Made by a program: the position numbers and the translations under genes
Shown: in pieces, positions 16,925 through 24,928 of the stretch
How the letters are laid out: every line of letters begins with the position of its first letter
How positions within the stretch are numbered: position 1 is the stretch's first letter
Notes under the pieces: generated by a model
Told to the model about the DNA's origin: nothing
The model's database searches: none
Seen by the model: only the letters and a program-made list of their open reading frames with translations
DNA from: Phycisphaerae bacterium SM23_33
Lineage (GTDB): Bacteria > Planctomycetota > Phycisphaerae > SM23-33
Assembly: GCA_001303665.1 (NCBI GenBank)
Contig: LJUF01000010.1
Location: forward strand, 1-34,009
Length of the DNA: 34,009 nucleotides
Reading direction: 5' to 3'

Positions 16925-18877
16925 CTACTCGGCGGCCCGGGCCTCCTCCACGGCCGTCCGCGGCGCATACGGCACCTCGTACATGGGCCCGGGCAGGTGC
17001 AGGGCGGACCGCTTGGCGTCGATGTGGTCGATCATCAGGCGGGCCGCCTTGATGGGGTCGGCCTCGAAGGCGAACTTCCCGCCGAACAGCTCCTCCATAT
17101 CCTCGCAGACGAACCGGGTGACCCTTGGCGCGCCTTGCACCGGCAGCGGCTCGCCCAGCACCGTGAACACGCCCGAGGCGACCACGTAGAAGCCGATGGA
17201 GACGGCCTTCTCACTCATCCATTCCGGGGCCGCCCCGGCCACGGGCAGGTCGGCGATGCTTTCGCCCAGCCCGCCTTCCTTGACCATGTTGGACAGCACC
17301 ACCAGGATTCGGCTGTTGTCCACGCAGCTTCCCAGGTGCAGCACGGGCGGGGCGCCGACCGCCCGGCAGACCTCCTGGAGTCCCCTGCCGGCATACTCCA
17401 TCGCCGCCTCCGGGCACATCAGCCCGGCCTTGGCGTCGGCGACGGCGGTGCAGCCGGTTACCGCCACCAGCACGTCGTTGCGGATCAGCTCCTTGGTCAT
17501 CTCCGTGTGGCCGTAGTCGTGCCGGTGCTTGGGGTTGTTGCATCCCACCACGCCGGCCACGCCTCGCAGCCGGCCCGACATGATGGCGTCGTTCAAAGGC
17601 CGGTAGCTCGGCCGGTACCGCCCTCCCAGCATGGCGTAGATGTTCTCGGCCGTGAATCCCGCAACCAGCGGGTTGCTGTGGCCGGGGACGCAGGGCTCGG
17701 TCTTGCGGTTGGGGAAGTTCTCGATGGCCGCGCGCACGATCCGCTTGGCAATCTCCAGCGCCCGCGACTCCTCGAACTCGATGTGCTCGGCAAAGGGGAA
17801 CTTCGCCTTGGGGCTGGTGGAGATGAACTTGGTGTGGAACTTCTGCGACAGCGCCCCCAGGGCGGGGAAGATGCATTGGACGTCCACGATCATGGCGTCC
17901 ACCACGCCGGTGGTGACGGCCAGCTCCTGCTGGAGGAAGTTGCCCGCCACGGGGATGCCGTGCCGCATCAGAATCTCGTTGGCGGTGCAGCAGATCCCGC
18001 TCAGGGTGATGCCCTTGGCGCCTTGGCTCTTGGCCAGTTCCACCATTTCCTTGTCCTGGGCGGCGGCCACGATCATCTCCGACAGCGTGGGCTCGTGCCC
18101 GTGGACGATGATGTTGACGTTCGCCGGCTCCAGGACGCCGAGGTTGGCCCGGCCGCGCACCCACTCGGGCGTGCGGAACAAGACGTCGGACAGGTCCGTG
18201 GCGATCATGCTGCCGCCCCAGCCATCGCCCAGGGACGCGCGGACGCCCTGCAGGATGATGTTCACCGGATCGTTGTCCACGCCGATGTGAGTGCGGTGCA
18301 TGATCTCGACGATCTCGCGGTCCACCCCGCGGGGCATGACGCGGGCCCGCTGCCAGCGCTTCTGCTGGTCGGCCGGCGCCCGAGCGGCGAAGACCACCTC
18401 CCCATGCTGCTGGCCGAACTGGCCGAAGGCAATCTCCGCCACGGCCCGGGCGATCTGGCGCAGGTCCTTGCCGTCGGCCTTGACGCCCAGCTCTTCGGCC
18501 AACGCGCGGAGCTTGGCCTCGTCCTTGACCTGGTAGTCGCACTTCTCGTCCTCGGCCGCCATCAGCAGCGTGTGGGCGATGTCGCGACCGTGATCGGAGT
18601 GCGCGGCGGCCCCGCCTGCAATCATCCGCACCAGGTTGCGGGCGGCGATGATGTCGGCGTCGGCCCCGCAGATGCCCGCGGCCGGGCCTTCCCCGAAGGG
18701 ATCGATCCGGCACGGGCCCATGGTGCAGTTGCGGCAGCAGATGCCGAGCTGCCCGAAGCCGCACTGGGGCTCCATCGCTTCCTGCCGGTCCCAGGCCACC
18801 GCCAGCCCTTTGGAGGCGGCTGCCTCCAGCATCGCAACGGTGGCGGGATCAACGCTTCGCTGTTTGGGCGTTTTCAC
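16925..18877 (-). CDS. cooS: Ni-Fe carbon monoxide dehydrogenase, catalytic subunit (CooS/AcsA)
   Basis: The enzyme interconverts CO and CO2. With the GTG at 18877 as start (GAGAGG 5 nt upstream; another GTG two codons earlier lies too close to it) the product has 650 residues. Its ligands then fall almost on those of Carboxydothermus CooS-II: Cys39 and Cys47 for the D-cluster, Cys48, 51, 56 and 70 for the B-cluster, and His261, Cys296/297, Cys335, Cys446, Cys476 and Cys518 for the C-cluster. It is the first gene of the carbonyl-branch operon and is followed by cooF and a flavoprotein, then acsB. It may serve both as AcsB's CODH partner and as a CO-oxidising enzyme; no second CODH is in the window. 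Confidence 0.95.
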   Translation of the reverse strand: MKTPKQRSVDPATVAMLEAAASKGLAVAWDRQEAMEPQCGFGQLGICCRNCTMGPCRIDPFGEGPAAGICGADADIIAARNLVRMIAGGAAAHSDHGRDIAHTLLMAAEDEKCDYQVKDEAKLRALAEELGVKADGKDLRQIARAVAEIAFGQFGQQHGEVVFAARAPADQQKRWQRARVMPRGVDREIVEIMHRTHIGVDNDPVNIILQGVRASLGDGWGGSMIATDLSDVLFRTPEWVRGRANLGVLEPANVNIIVHGHEPTLSEMIVAAAQDKEMVELAKSQGAKGITLSGICCTANEILMRHGIPVAGNFLQQELAVTTGVVDAMIVDVQCIFPALGALSQKFHTKFISTSPKAKFPFAEHIEFEESRALEIAKRIVRAAIENFPNRKTEPCVPGHSNPLVAGFTAENIYAMLGGRYRPSYRPLNDAIMSGRLRGVAGVVGCNNPKHRHDYGHTEMTKELIRNDVLVAVTGCTAVADAKAGLMCPEAAMEYAGRGLQEVCRAVGAPPVLHLGSCVDNSRILVVLSNMVKEGGLGESIADLPVAGAAPEWMSEKAVSIGFYVVASGVFTVLGEPLPVQGAPRVTRFVCEDMEELFGGKFAFEADPIKAARLMIDHIDAKRSALHLPGPMYEVPYAPRTAVEEARAAE

Positions 18878-18964
18878 GGACACCTCTCTTGGTGGATAGA
18901 ATCCGAGTGTTTGAGGCGTGTTGGAGGCCCCCAGGCGCGACCCATCTGGAGCCTCAACCCTGGT

Positions 18965-19015
18965 AACGTGTTTGCGGGCGCGCCCCAGACGTGCAGTCCA
19001 TCCGGGCCGGCCCTC
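18965..19015 (-). promoter_or_regulatory. Conserved structured leader element, copy 1 (cooS operon)
   Basis: On the minus strand these 51 nt match the element at 20089-20139, without gaps, at 37 positions. The fold is a 4-bp GGGC/GCCC base, a 1x2 internal loop, a helix of 10 positions (9 paired; one G-G mismatch) and a 7-nt loop, followed by the invariant tail GCAAACACGTT. It ends 87 nt before the cooS start. Further downstream (18925-18957) the leader can form another long hairpin. Confidence 0.7.
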
Positions 19016-19037
19016 GACTTCACGAGCTTCCGTTTAC

Positions 19038-19067
19038 AGGATAGCAGGGCGGCGGCCTGCAAGGCAA
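19038..19067 (-). promoter_or_regulatory. Candidate sigma-70 promoter of the cooS-acs operon
   Basis: TTGCCT (19062-19067) and TATCCT (19038-19043) are separated by 18 bp on the minus strand, just upstream of leader copy 1. Upstream bases including CAAAAAG are shared with the fhs promoter region. Confidence 0.55.
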
Positions 19068-19204
19068 CGACTTTTTGGCAGGCGCCCCGGGGGCTTCCGG
19101 GGGCTGTGGGCCGCTCGGCCGGCCCGGGGCCGAGTGACTGTCAGCCCGTCTCGACAGATTGGCTTGCCACGGTGCGGCTGGACTTCCTAAACTGCACGGG
19201 TGCG

Positions 19205-20080
19205 ATGAAACTGGCCGTATCCGGAAAAGGCGGTGTGGGCAAAACGACCCTGTCGGCCATGCTGGCGGCGGCCCTGGCCTTGAAAGGGCGCACCGTGGTC
19301 GCCCTCGACGCCGACCCCGACGCCAACCTGGGCTCGGCCCTGGGCCTGCCCGCCGACGAGCCCATCACCCCGCTGGCCGAGATGGAAGACCTCATCCGGC
19401 AGCGGACCGGGGCCCAGAAAGGCTACGGCACCTTCTTCAAGCTCAATCCCAAGGTGGACGACATCCCGGAAAGCTATGCCCGGCGGATCGGCAACATCCG
19501 CCTGCTGGTGCTGGGCGGCATCCGCGCCGGCGGCGACGGCTGCCTCTGCCCGGCCACCGCGCTGCTGAAGGCCCTGCTGGTCCATTTGATCCTCGGCCGG
19601 GACGAGCACCTCATCATGGACATGGAGGCGGGCATCGAGCACCTCGGCCGGGCCACCGCCCAGTCCATGGACGCCTTGCTGGTGGTGGTGGACCCGACGC
19701 CCTGGAGCACCCAGACGGCCCACCGCGTCCGCAAGTTGGCCGGCGACATCGGGATGAAGAAGGTGCTGGCCGTGGCCAACCGCATAAGCCGACCCGACGA
19801 GGCGGACGGCATCCGGCAGCGGCTTGGGGAAATCCCGCTGGCGGGCCATCTGCCCGCCGACGAGCCCATCACCCCGCTGGCCGAGATGGAAGACCTCATC
19901 CGGCAGCGGACCGGGGCCCAGAAAGGCTACGGCACCTTCTTCATGGAAAAGCGGCTTGCCGAGGCTGCGCCTTCCACGCCCGCCCCGAAGGCGCCGATCC
20001 GCAGCCCCGCCCAGCCAACCCGGTTCTGCCGACAGCAAAAAGCCCTTGCCTTCCCCGAGCGGTTTCTGTATACGGAGTAG
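19205..20080 (+). CDS. cooC: CooC-type nickel-insertion ATPase with rearranged 3' end
   Basis: The first 215 residues are a normal CooC: P-loop SGKGGVGKTT (6-15), DADPDANLGSALG, the metal-binding Cys113-Leu-Cys115, MDMEAGIEHLGRAT and the NRI base-recognition region. After GHLPADE (215-220), where the family continues with a short acidic segment, the sequence instead repeats residues 48-78 exactly at 216-246 through a 94-bp in-frame duplication. It then runs 45 more residues of unrelated tail; that tail overlaps the fhs promoter, so it is read-through rather than family sequence. CooC inserts nickel into CO dehydrogenase. It is divergent from cooS and may be functional if the missing C-terminus is dispensable. 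An assembly artefact is possible. No other gene lies in 18878-19204. Confidence 0.8.
   Translation: MKLAVSGKGGVGKTTLSAMLAAALALKGRTVVALDADPDANLGSALGLPADEPITPLAEMEDLIRQRTGAQKGYGTFFKLNPKVDDIPESYARRIGNIRLLVLGGIRAGGDGCLCPATALLKALLVHLILGRDEHLIMDMEAGIEHLGRATAQSMDALLVVVDPTPWSTQTAHRVRKLAGDIGMKKVLAVANRISRPDEADGIRQRLGEIPLAGHLPADEPITPLAEMEDLIRQRTGAQKGYGTFFMEKRLAEAAPSTPAPKAPIRSPAQPTRFCRQQKALAFPERFLYTE
19346..19439 (+). repeat. cooC: 94-bp direct repeat inside cooC, first copy
   Basis: Identical to 19850-19943 over all 94 bases; the offset of 504 bp keeps the reading frame. This is the native copy, encoding the conserved segment after the switch region. Confidence 0.97.
19850..19943 (+). repeat. cooC: 94-bp direct repeat inside cooC, second copy
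   Basis: Exact duplicate of 19346-19439 replacing the normal C-terminus of the CooC-type protein. The join is at the LPADE codons, where a natural short similarity between the two protein regions could have guided recombination. Confidence 0.97.
20046..20074 (+). promoter_or_regulatory. Candidate sigma-70 promoter of the fhs operon
   Basis: TTGCCT (20046-20051) and TATACG (20069-20074) with the ideal 17-bp spacer. It lies inside the abnormal 3' tail of the cooC frame, 15 bp before leader copy 2, and shares the AAAAAGxCxTTGCCT upstream part with the cooS side. Confidence 0.6.
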
Positions 20081-20088
20081 CTCTCTTT

Positions 20089-20139
20089 GAGGGCCGGTTC
20101 GGATGATAGCTGCATCTGGACCCAGCCCGCAAACACGTT
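20089..20139 (+). promoter_or_regulatory. Conserved structured leader element, copy 2 (fhs operon)
   Basis: Counterpart of 18965-19015. Here all ten positions of the upper helix pair (GGTTCGGATG with CATCTGGACC, two G-U wobbles) around the loop ATAGCTG; the GGGC/GCCC base and the GCAAACACGTT tail are the same. Directly after it ACACG-TTGG-CGTGT (20133-20146) can form a small hairpin that would use part of the tail. It ends 111 nt before the fhs ATG. Confidence 0.7.
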
Positions 20140-20250
20140 GGCGTGTGCAGAGGCCCTGAGGTTCGGCGCACTCTGGCACGGCTCAAGCACCCCTGCGGCA
20201 CCCAGGCGAGGTGTAATTGTCAAAACGCCCTGAGCGCAAGGAGATTTTGT

Positions 20251-21999
20251 ATGGGCAAGTCCGTTCCGTCCGACATTGAGATTTCCAGGGCCGCCAAGCC
20301 CAAGCCGATCACCCAGGTCGCCAAGGAGGCGGGCATCCGCCCCAAGGAGCTGGAGCCGTACGGCGACGTCAAGGCCAAGGTGAAGCTGAGCATACTGGAC
20401 CGCCTGGCCAAGGCACCTAACGGCAAGTACATCGACGTGACCGCCATCACGCCCACGCCGTTGGGAGAGGGCAAGACCACCACGGCGGTGGGCCTGACCC
20501 AGGCCCTGGGAGTGCTGGGCAAGAAGGTGTTCCTGTGCATCCGCCAGCCCTCGATGGGACCGACCTTCGGCATCAAGGGCGGCGCGGCCGGCGGCGGCTA
20601 TAGCCAAGTCATCCCCATGGAGGAGTTCAACCTCCACCTCACCGGCGACATCCACGCCGTCAGCATCGCCCACAACCTGCTGGCGGCCGCCGTGGACGCC
20701 CGCATCAAGCACGAGGGCCACGCCGACGACGAGGCCTGGGCGAAGACGGGGCTGCCCCGGCTGAACATCGACCCGGACTCCATCACCTGGCGCCGGGTGG
20801 TGGACGTCAACGACGCGGCCCTGCGCTTCATCGAGACCGGCCTGAGCGACAGCTGGCTGGACGGGCCGCGGCGGAAGACCGGCTTCGACATCTCCGTGTC
20901 CTCGGAGATCATGGCCATCCTGGCCCTGGCCGCCGGGCCGGAGGACATGCGCCAGCGGCTGGGGCGGGTCATCATCGGCCTGAACAAAGACGGCGACCCG
21001 GTCACCGCCGAGGACCTGGGCTGCGCCGGGGCGATGATGGTGCTGCTGAAGGACGCCATCAAGCCCAACCTCATGCAGACCCTGGAAGGCCAGCCCGCCT
21101 TCGTCCACGCCGGGCCCTTCGCTAACATCGCCCACGGCAACAGCTCCATCCTGGCCGACAAGATCGCCCTGAAGCTGGCCGACTACGTGGTGACCGAATC
21201 CGGCTTCGGGGCCGACATCGGCATGGAGAAGTTCTTCGACATCAAGTGCCGCACCAGCGGGCTGGTGCCCAACTGCGTGGTGCTGGTGGGCACCATCCGG
21301 GCGCTGAAGATGCACGGCGGCGGGCCCAAGGTCACCCCCGGCAAGCCGCTGGCCGAGGAGTACACCCGCGAAAACCTCCAGCTTCTGGAGAAGGGCCTCT
21401 GCAACCTCACCCGGAACATCGAGATCGCCAAGATGTTCGGCGTGCCGGTGGTGGTGGCCATCAACCAGTTCCCCGCCGACACGCCCGCCGAGGTGGAGCT
21501 GGCCCGCCAGGCCGCCGAGCAGGCCGGCGCCGAGGCCGCCGTCATGTCCAACCACTGGGCCGAGGGCGGCCAGGGCGCCACCGACCTGGCCGAGGCGGTC
21601 GTGGCCGCCTGCGACAAGCCCACCGACTTCAAGCTGCTGTACCCCAACGAGATGTCCATCAAGGACAAGATCGAGCTGATTGCCAAGAAGGTGTACCTGG
21701 CCGGGGCGCTGGAGTACGCCCCGGTGGCCGAAAGACAGGTCGCCGCCTACGAAAAGGCCGGCCTGAGCCACCTGCCCATCTGCATGGCCAAGACGCACCT
21801 GTCCCTGACTCACGACCCCACGCTCAAGGGCGTGCCCCGCGGCTTCACCGTGCCCATCGTGGAGGTGCGGGCCTCGGCCGGGGCCGGCTTCCTGTACCCC
21901 CTGCTGGGCACCATGCGGACCATGCCGGGGCTGCCCAGCCGGCCGGCGTTCCTGAGCGTGGACCTGGACGGCGACGGCCAGGTCGTGGGCATGTTCTGA
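20251..21999 (+). CDS. fhs: Formate-tetrahydrofolate ligase
   Basis: The enzyme uses ATP to attach formate to THF, the second step of the methyl branch. The 582-residue product has the P-loop TPTPLGEGKTTTAVGL, the adjacent RQPSMGPTFGIKGGAAGGGY motif, DIHAVSIAHNLLAAAVDARI, and the C-terminal PIVEVRASAGAGFLYPLLG, all typical of FTHFS. The ATG at 20251 is fixed by AAGGAG 7 nt upstream; upstream in-frame codons belong to the leader. The conserved leader element and a promoter precede it, so its expression is probably set together with the cooS operon. The following gene starts about 145 bp downstream (or 94 bp with the earlier ATG). Confidence 0.96.
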   Translation: MGKSVPSDIEISRAAKPKPITQVAKEAGIRPKELEPYGDVKAKVKLSILDRLAKAPNGKYIDVTAITPTPLGEGKTTTAVGLTQALGVLGKKVFLCIRQPSMGPTFGIKGGAAGGGYSQVIPMEEFNLHLTGDIHAVSIAHNLLAAAVDARIKHEGHADDEAWAKTGLPRLNIDPDSITWRRVVDVNDAALRFIETGLSDSWLDGPRRKTGFDISVSSEIMAILALAAGPEDMRQRLGRVIIGLNKDGDPVTAEDLGCAGAMMVLLKDAIKPNLMQTLEGQPAFVHAGPFANIAHGNSSILADKIALKLADYVVTESGFGADIGMEKFFDIKCRTSGLVPNCVVLVGTIRALKMHGGGPKVTPGKPLAEEYTRENLQLLEKGLCNLTRNIEIAKMFGVPVVVAINQFPADTPAEVELARQAAEQAGAEAAVMSNHWAEGGQGATDLAEAVVAACDKPTDFKLLYPNEMSIKDKIELIAKKVYLAGALEYAPVAERQVAAYEKAGLSHLPICMAKTHLSLTHDPTLKGVPRGFTVPIVEVRASAGAGFLYPLLGTMRTMPGLPSRPAFLSVDLDGDGQVVGMF

Positions 22000-22144
22000 T
22001 GCGGACCAGCGGCGCCCAGGGAAGCAGCGGACACGACTCGTTTTCAGCCCCGGGTCCGATTGGCTAAGATGTAGGTAGGAGGGTTGCCAGCGGATGGCGG
22101 AGGCTCGGTGTCTCTGGCTTGATTCTCGAGGCGGAGAGGCGTTG

Positions 22145-24226
22145 ATGCAGAAGGCGGACTTGACATCAAGGGACATTGCCGAGCTCGGGCGGGTTACCGA
22201 ACTCATGGAGCGCGAGTGGTCCCCCTGCCGATACCATTGCCCCGTCCACGCGGACGTCCGGGGTTACATCGAGGCGGCCGCTCAGGGCCGGTTTGGCGAA
22301 GCCATCGACATCATTCGGGAGAACCTCCCGTTCGCCGCGGTGTGCGGGCGGGTCTGCCACCATCCCTGTGAGACCAACTGCCGCCGCAAGGACGTGGACG
22401 ACCCTGTGGCCATCCGGCACGTGAAGCGGTTCGTGGCCGAATTGCAGGGCGCCGAAGGCTGCACGGTTCACAAGCCGCCGGCCCAGGACAAGGCCCGGGT
22501 CGCGATTGTGGGCGCCGGCCCGGCCGGTCTGTCGGCGGCGCTGCACCTGGCCAAGCTCGGCTACCGCCCCACGGTCCTGGAGAAGTTCCCTATTGCCGGC
22601 GGCATCCCCGCCACCGCCATTCCCCGGTACCGCCTGCCCCTGGAAGTCGTCCAGATCGACGTGGACTGGATCCGCGCCCACGGGGTGGAACTGATCACCG
22701 GCGTCGAGGTCGGCAAGGACAGAAGCATCCAGGACCTGCTGGGCGAAGGGTACGAGGCGGTGCTGGTGGCGGCCGGCTTGGCCGCCAGCCGCACCCTGCC
22801 TCTGCCCGGCTCCGACCACCCGCGCGTGCATCTGGCCCTGGACTTCCTGACGGCCCTGAACTTCGGCGACAGGCCGGACGCCGGGGATGACGTGCTGGTC
22901 ATCGGCGGCGGCAACGTCGCCTGCGACGCAGCCCGCTCCTGCGTGCGGCTGAAGCCGGCCGCCCGCGTCCGCATGATGTGCTTGGAAAATGAAGAAGAGA
23001 TGCCCGCCTGGGAGTGGGAGCGGCGCGAGGCCGAGGAGGAGGGCGTCGGGATCATCTTCCGCCGCGGGCCGGTGAAGGTGATCCTCGAAGGCGACCGAAT
23101 CGTCGGCCTGACCACCCGCGGGGTCACCCGTGTTTTCGATTCGGAGGGGCGCTTCGACCCGCAGTACGACGACACGGACCTGAGCGACCTGCAGTGCGAT
23201 ACCGTCGTCATCGCCATCGGGCAGATGGCCAACATGGGCTTCGCCCGGGGCAGCGGTCTGAAGGCGGGCCCGGGCGGCCGGCTGGAATACGATCCGGCCA
23301 CCCACCAGGGCAGCCTGCCCAACGTCTTCTTCTGCGGGGAGATCGTCACGCCCCCCGGCTCGGTGGTGGAGGCCTGCGCCCACGGCCAGCGGGCGGCCAA
23401 GGCCATCCACATGTACCTGAGCGGCAAGACCATTCAGATTGACGATTCACTGCCGCCGTACATCGACACCATCCAGCCCGAAACCGCCGAGAAGGTGCTG
23501 AAAGTCTGCCGCCAGGCCATCCCCACGGACCCCCCCCAGCGGCGGAGGAAGCTGTTTACTGAGTTCGAGCGCGGCTACGACGAGCCAGCGGTGCTGGCCG
23601 AGGCCCGGCGGTGCATGAACTGCGGCAGCGGGGCCGAGGTCCTCACCGACAAGTGCGCCGCCTGCCTCACCTGCCTGCGCGTCTGCCCCTTCGACATTCC
23701 GGTGGTGACGGACGTGGCCCGGATCCAATCCACCCTGTGCCAGGCCTGCGGCATGTGCATTGCCGAATGCCCGGCCAACGCCATCATCGCCCGCGGCCGG
23801 GACGTCGGGGAGCTGGTCCAGCACACCGCGGCGGCCTTGGCCAAGATGAACGGGCGCGAGCCCAAGGTTATCGCTTACGTCTGCGGCCACCACGCCGGTG
23901 CCGCCGATTGGGGCGGTCGCGTCGAGGGCGTGGAGGGCGTGGCCGAAATCTACCTGCCCAGCACCGCCCGGCTCAGTTCGGCCGAGCTGCTGCACGCCTT
24001 CGAGAACGGCGCGGATGCCGTGATCGTGGTGGCATGTCCGGACGCGGCCGATCGTTATCCGCAAACGGCCGATCGCACCCGGCGGCGGGTCAACCAGGCC
24101 CGCCGGCTGCTCCAGGAAGCGGGCCTGGACGGCCAGGCCCTGCAACTGCTGGAAGTGGCCGACCAGGGCCGGCAGGCCATCCGCGCCGCCCTGGCCGAGG
24201 CGGCCGGAAAGACAAGTGCCTCTTAG
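22145..24226 (+). CDS. GltD-like flavoprotein fused to ferredoxin and degenerate MvhD-like domains
   Basis: In the form starting at 22145 (693 residues; an ATG at 22094 with AGGAGG at longer spacing is an alternative), residues 1-110 have the GltD-type cysteines (Cys28, 32, 67, 71, 75, 79). An FAD fold GAGPAG is at 123-128 and an NAD(P) fold GGGNVA at 254-259. Two 4Fe-4S motifs follow (CAACLTCLRVCP at 504-515; CQACGMCIAECP at 532-543). The last part (575-675) resembles MvhD but lacks nearly all of its [2Fe-2S] cysteines. It lies between fhs and metV-metF, where other acetogens carry Hdr/MvhD or Rnf-like partners of MetF. It is a candidate electron supplier to methylene-THF reductase; this is inference. 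Confidence 0.82.
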   Translation: MQKADLTSRDIAELGRVTELMEREWSPCRYHCPVHADVRGYIEAAAQGRFGEAIDIIRENLPFAAVCGRVCHHPCETNCRRKDVDDPVAIRHVKRFVAELQGAEGCTVHKPPAQDKARVAIVGAGPAGLSAALHLAKLGYRPTVLEKFPIAGGIPATAIPRYRLPLEVVQIDVDWIRAHGVELITGVEVGKDRSIQDLLGEGYEAVLVAAGLAASRTLPLPGSDHPRVHLALDFLTALNFGDRPDAGDDVLVIGGGNVACDAARSCVRLKPAARVRMMCLENEEEMPAWEWERREAEEEGVGIIFRRGPVKVILEGDRIVGLTTRGVTRVFDSEGRFDPQYDDTDLSDLQCDTVVIAIGQMANMGFARGSGLKAGPGGRLEYDPATHQGSLPNVFFCGEIVTPPGSVVEACAHGQRAAKAIHMYLSGKTIQIDDSLPPYIDTIQPETAEKVLKVCRQAIPTDPPQRRRKLFTEFERGYDEPAVLAEARRCMNCGSGAEVLTDKCAACLTCLRVCPFDIPVVTDVARIQSTLCQACGMCIAECPANAIIARGRDVGELVQHTAAALAKMNGREPKVIAYVCGHHAGAADWGGRVEGVEGVAEIYLPSTARLSSAELLHAFENGADAVIVVACPDAADRYPQTADRTRRRVNQARRLLQEAGLDGQALQLLEVADQGRQAIRAALAEAAGKTSAS

Positions 24227-24238
24227 GAGGTTTTTTCG

Positions 24239-24928
24239 ATGATCGTCGCCGAACGAAAGCCATTCGACGAAATCGTGGAGATGGTCGCGCCGTATAAGAA
24301 GGTGCTGGTGCTCGGCTGCGGCAGCTGCGTGACCGTGTGCCTGACCGGCGGGGAGCGACAGGCTGAGATACTCGCCTCGCAGCTCCGCCTGGCCGGGCGG
24401 AAGAAGGGCCTGGACCTGTCCGTGGACTTCGACTGCATCACCCGGCAGTGCGACCGCGAGTTCACCGAGAACCTCAAGTTCGACCCGGCCGAGTACGATG
24501 CCGTGCTGAGCCTGGCCTGCGGCGTGGGGGTGGGTTTCATGAGCGGGGTGCTTCCCGACACGCCCGTGCTTCCGGCCCTGAACACCACGTTTTACGGCGC
24601 GGGCGTGGCCGAAGGCGTCTGGGAGGAATACTGCCACGGCTGCGGGGATTGTGTGCTGGCCTGGACCGGGGGCATCTGCCCCATCGCCCGCTGCTCCAAG
24701 AGCCTCATCAACGGCGCCTGCGGCGGCACCAACGACGGCAAGTGCGAAGTCAGCCAGGACATGGACTGCGGCTGGCACCTGATCTACAAGCGTCTGCAGG
24801 AGCTCGGCCGGCTGGACGAACTCCGCAAGATGCGCCCGCCCAGAGACTGGAGCAAGAATCGCAGCGGCGGCGTCCGCCGCCTCAGCCGCGAGGAAATGGC
24901 CGAGATCGCCCAGGAGTCCGCCGAATGA
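24239..24928 (+). CDS. metV: Methylene-THF reductase partner subunit, zinc/Fe-S protein
   Basis: The 229-residue protein matches the MetV (methylenetetrahydrofolate reductase C-terminal domain-like) family: VLGCGSCVTVCLTGGERQ near residue 25, DCITRQCDRE, LACGVG, then YCHGCGDCVLAWTGGICPIARCSKSLINGACGG and a final KCEV. MetV is an iron-sulfur subunit that forms a complex with MetF in acetogens such as Moorella and supports electron transfer to the flavin. It starts at an ATG with AGGAGG 8 nt upstream and overlaps metF by 4 bp, which fits a fixed 1:1 complex. The preceding flavoprotein gene ends 12 bp upstream. Confidence 0.9.
   Translation: MIVAERKPFDEIVEMVAPYKKVLVLGCGSCVTVCLTGGERQAEILASQLRLAGRKKGLDLSVDFDCITRQCDREFTENLKFDPAEYDAVLSLACGVGVGFMSGVLPDTPVLPALNTTFYGAGVAEGVWEEYCHGCGDCVLAWTGGICPIARCSKSLINGACGGTNDGKCEVSQDMDCGWHLIYKRLQELGRLDELRKMRPPRDWSKNRSGGVRRLSREEMAEIAQESAE

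Noticed and set aside
16997..19204. Upstream part of a 1027-codon plus-strand frame ahead of cooC
   Set aside because: It is antisense to cooS; only the part from the ATG at 19205 matches CooC.
18965..20139. Inverted repeats as ends of a transposable element carrying cooC
   Set aside because: The two copies differ mainly in the hairpin loop and compensatory stem positions, and each lies between a promoter and an operon, which fits paired leaders better than transposon ends.
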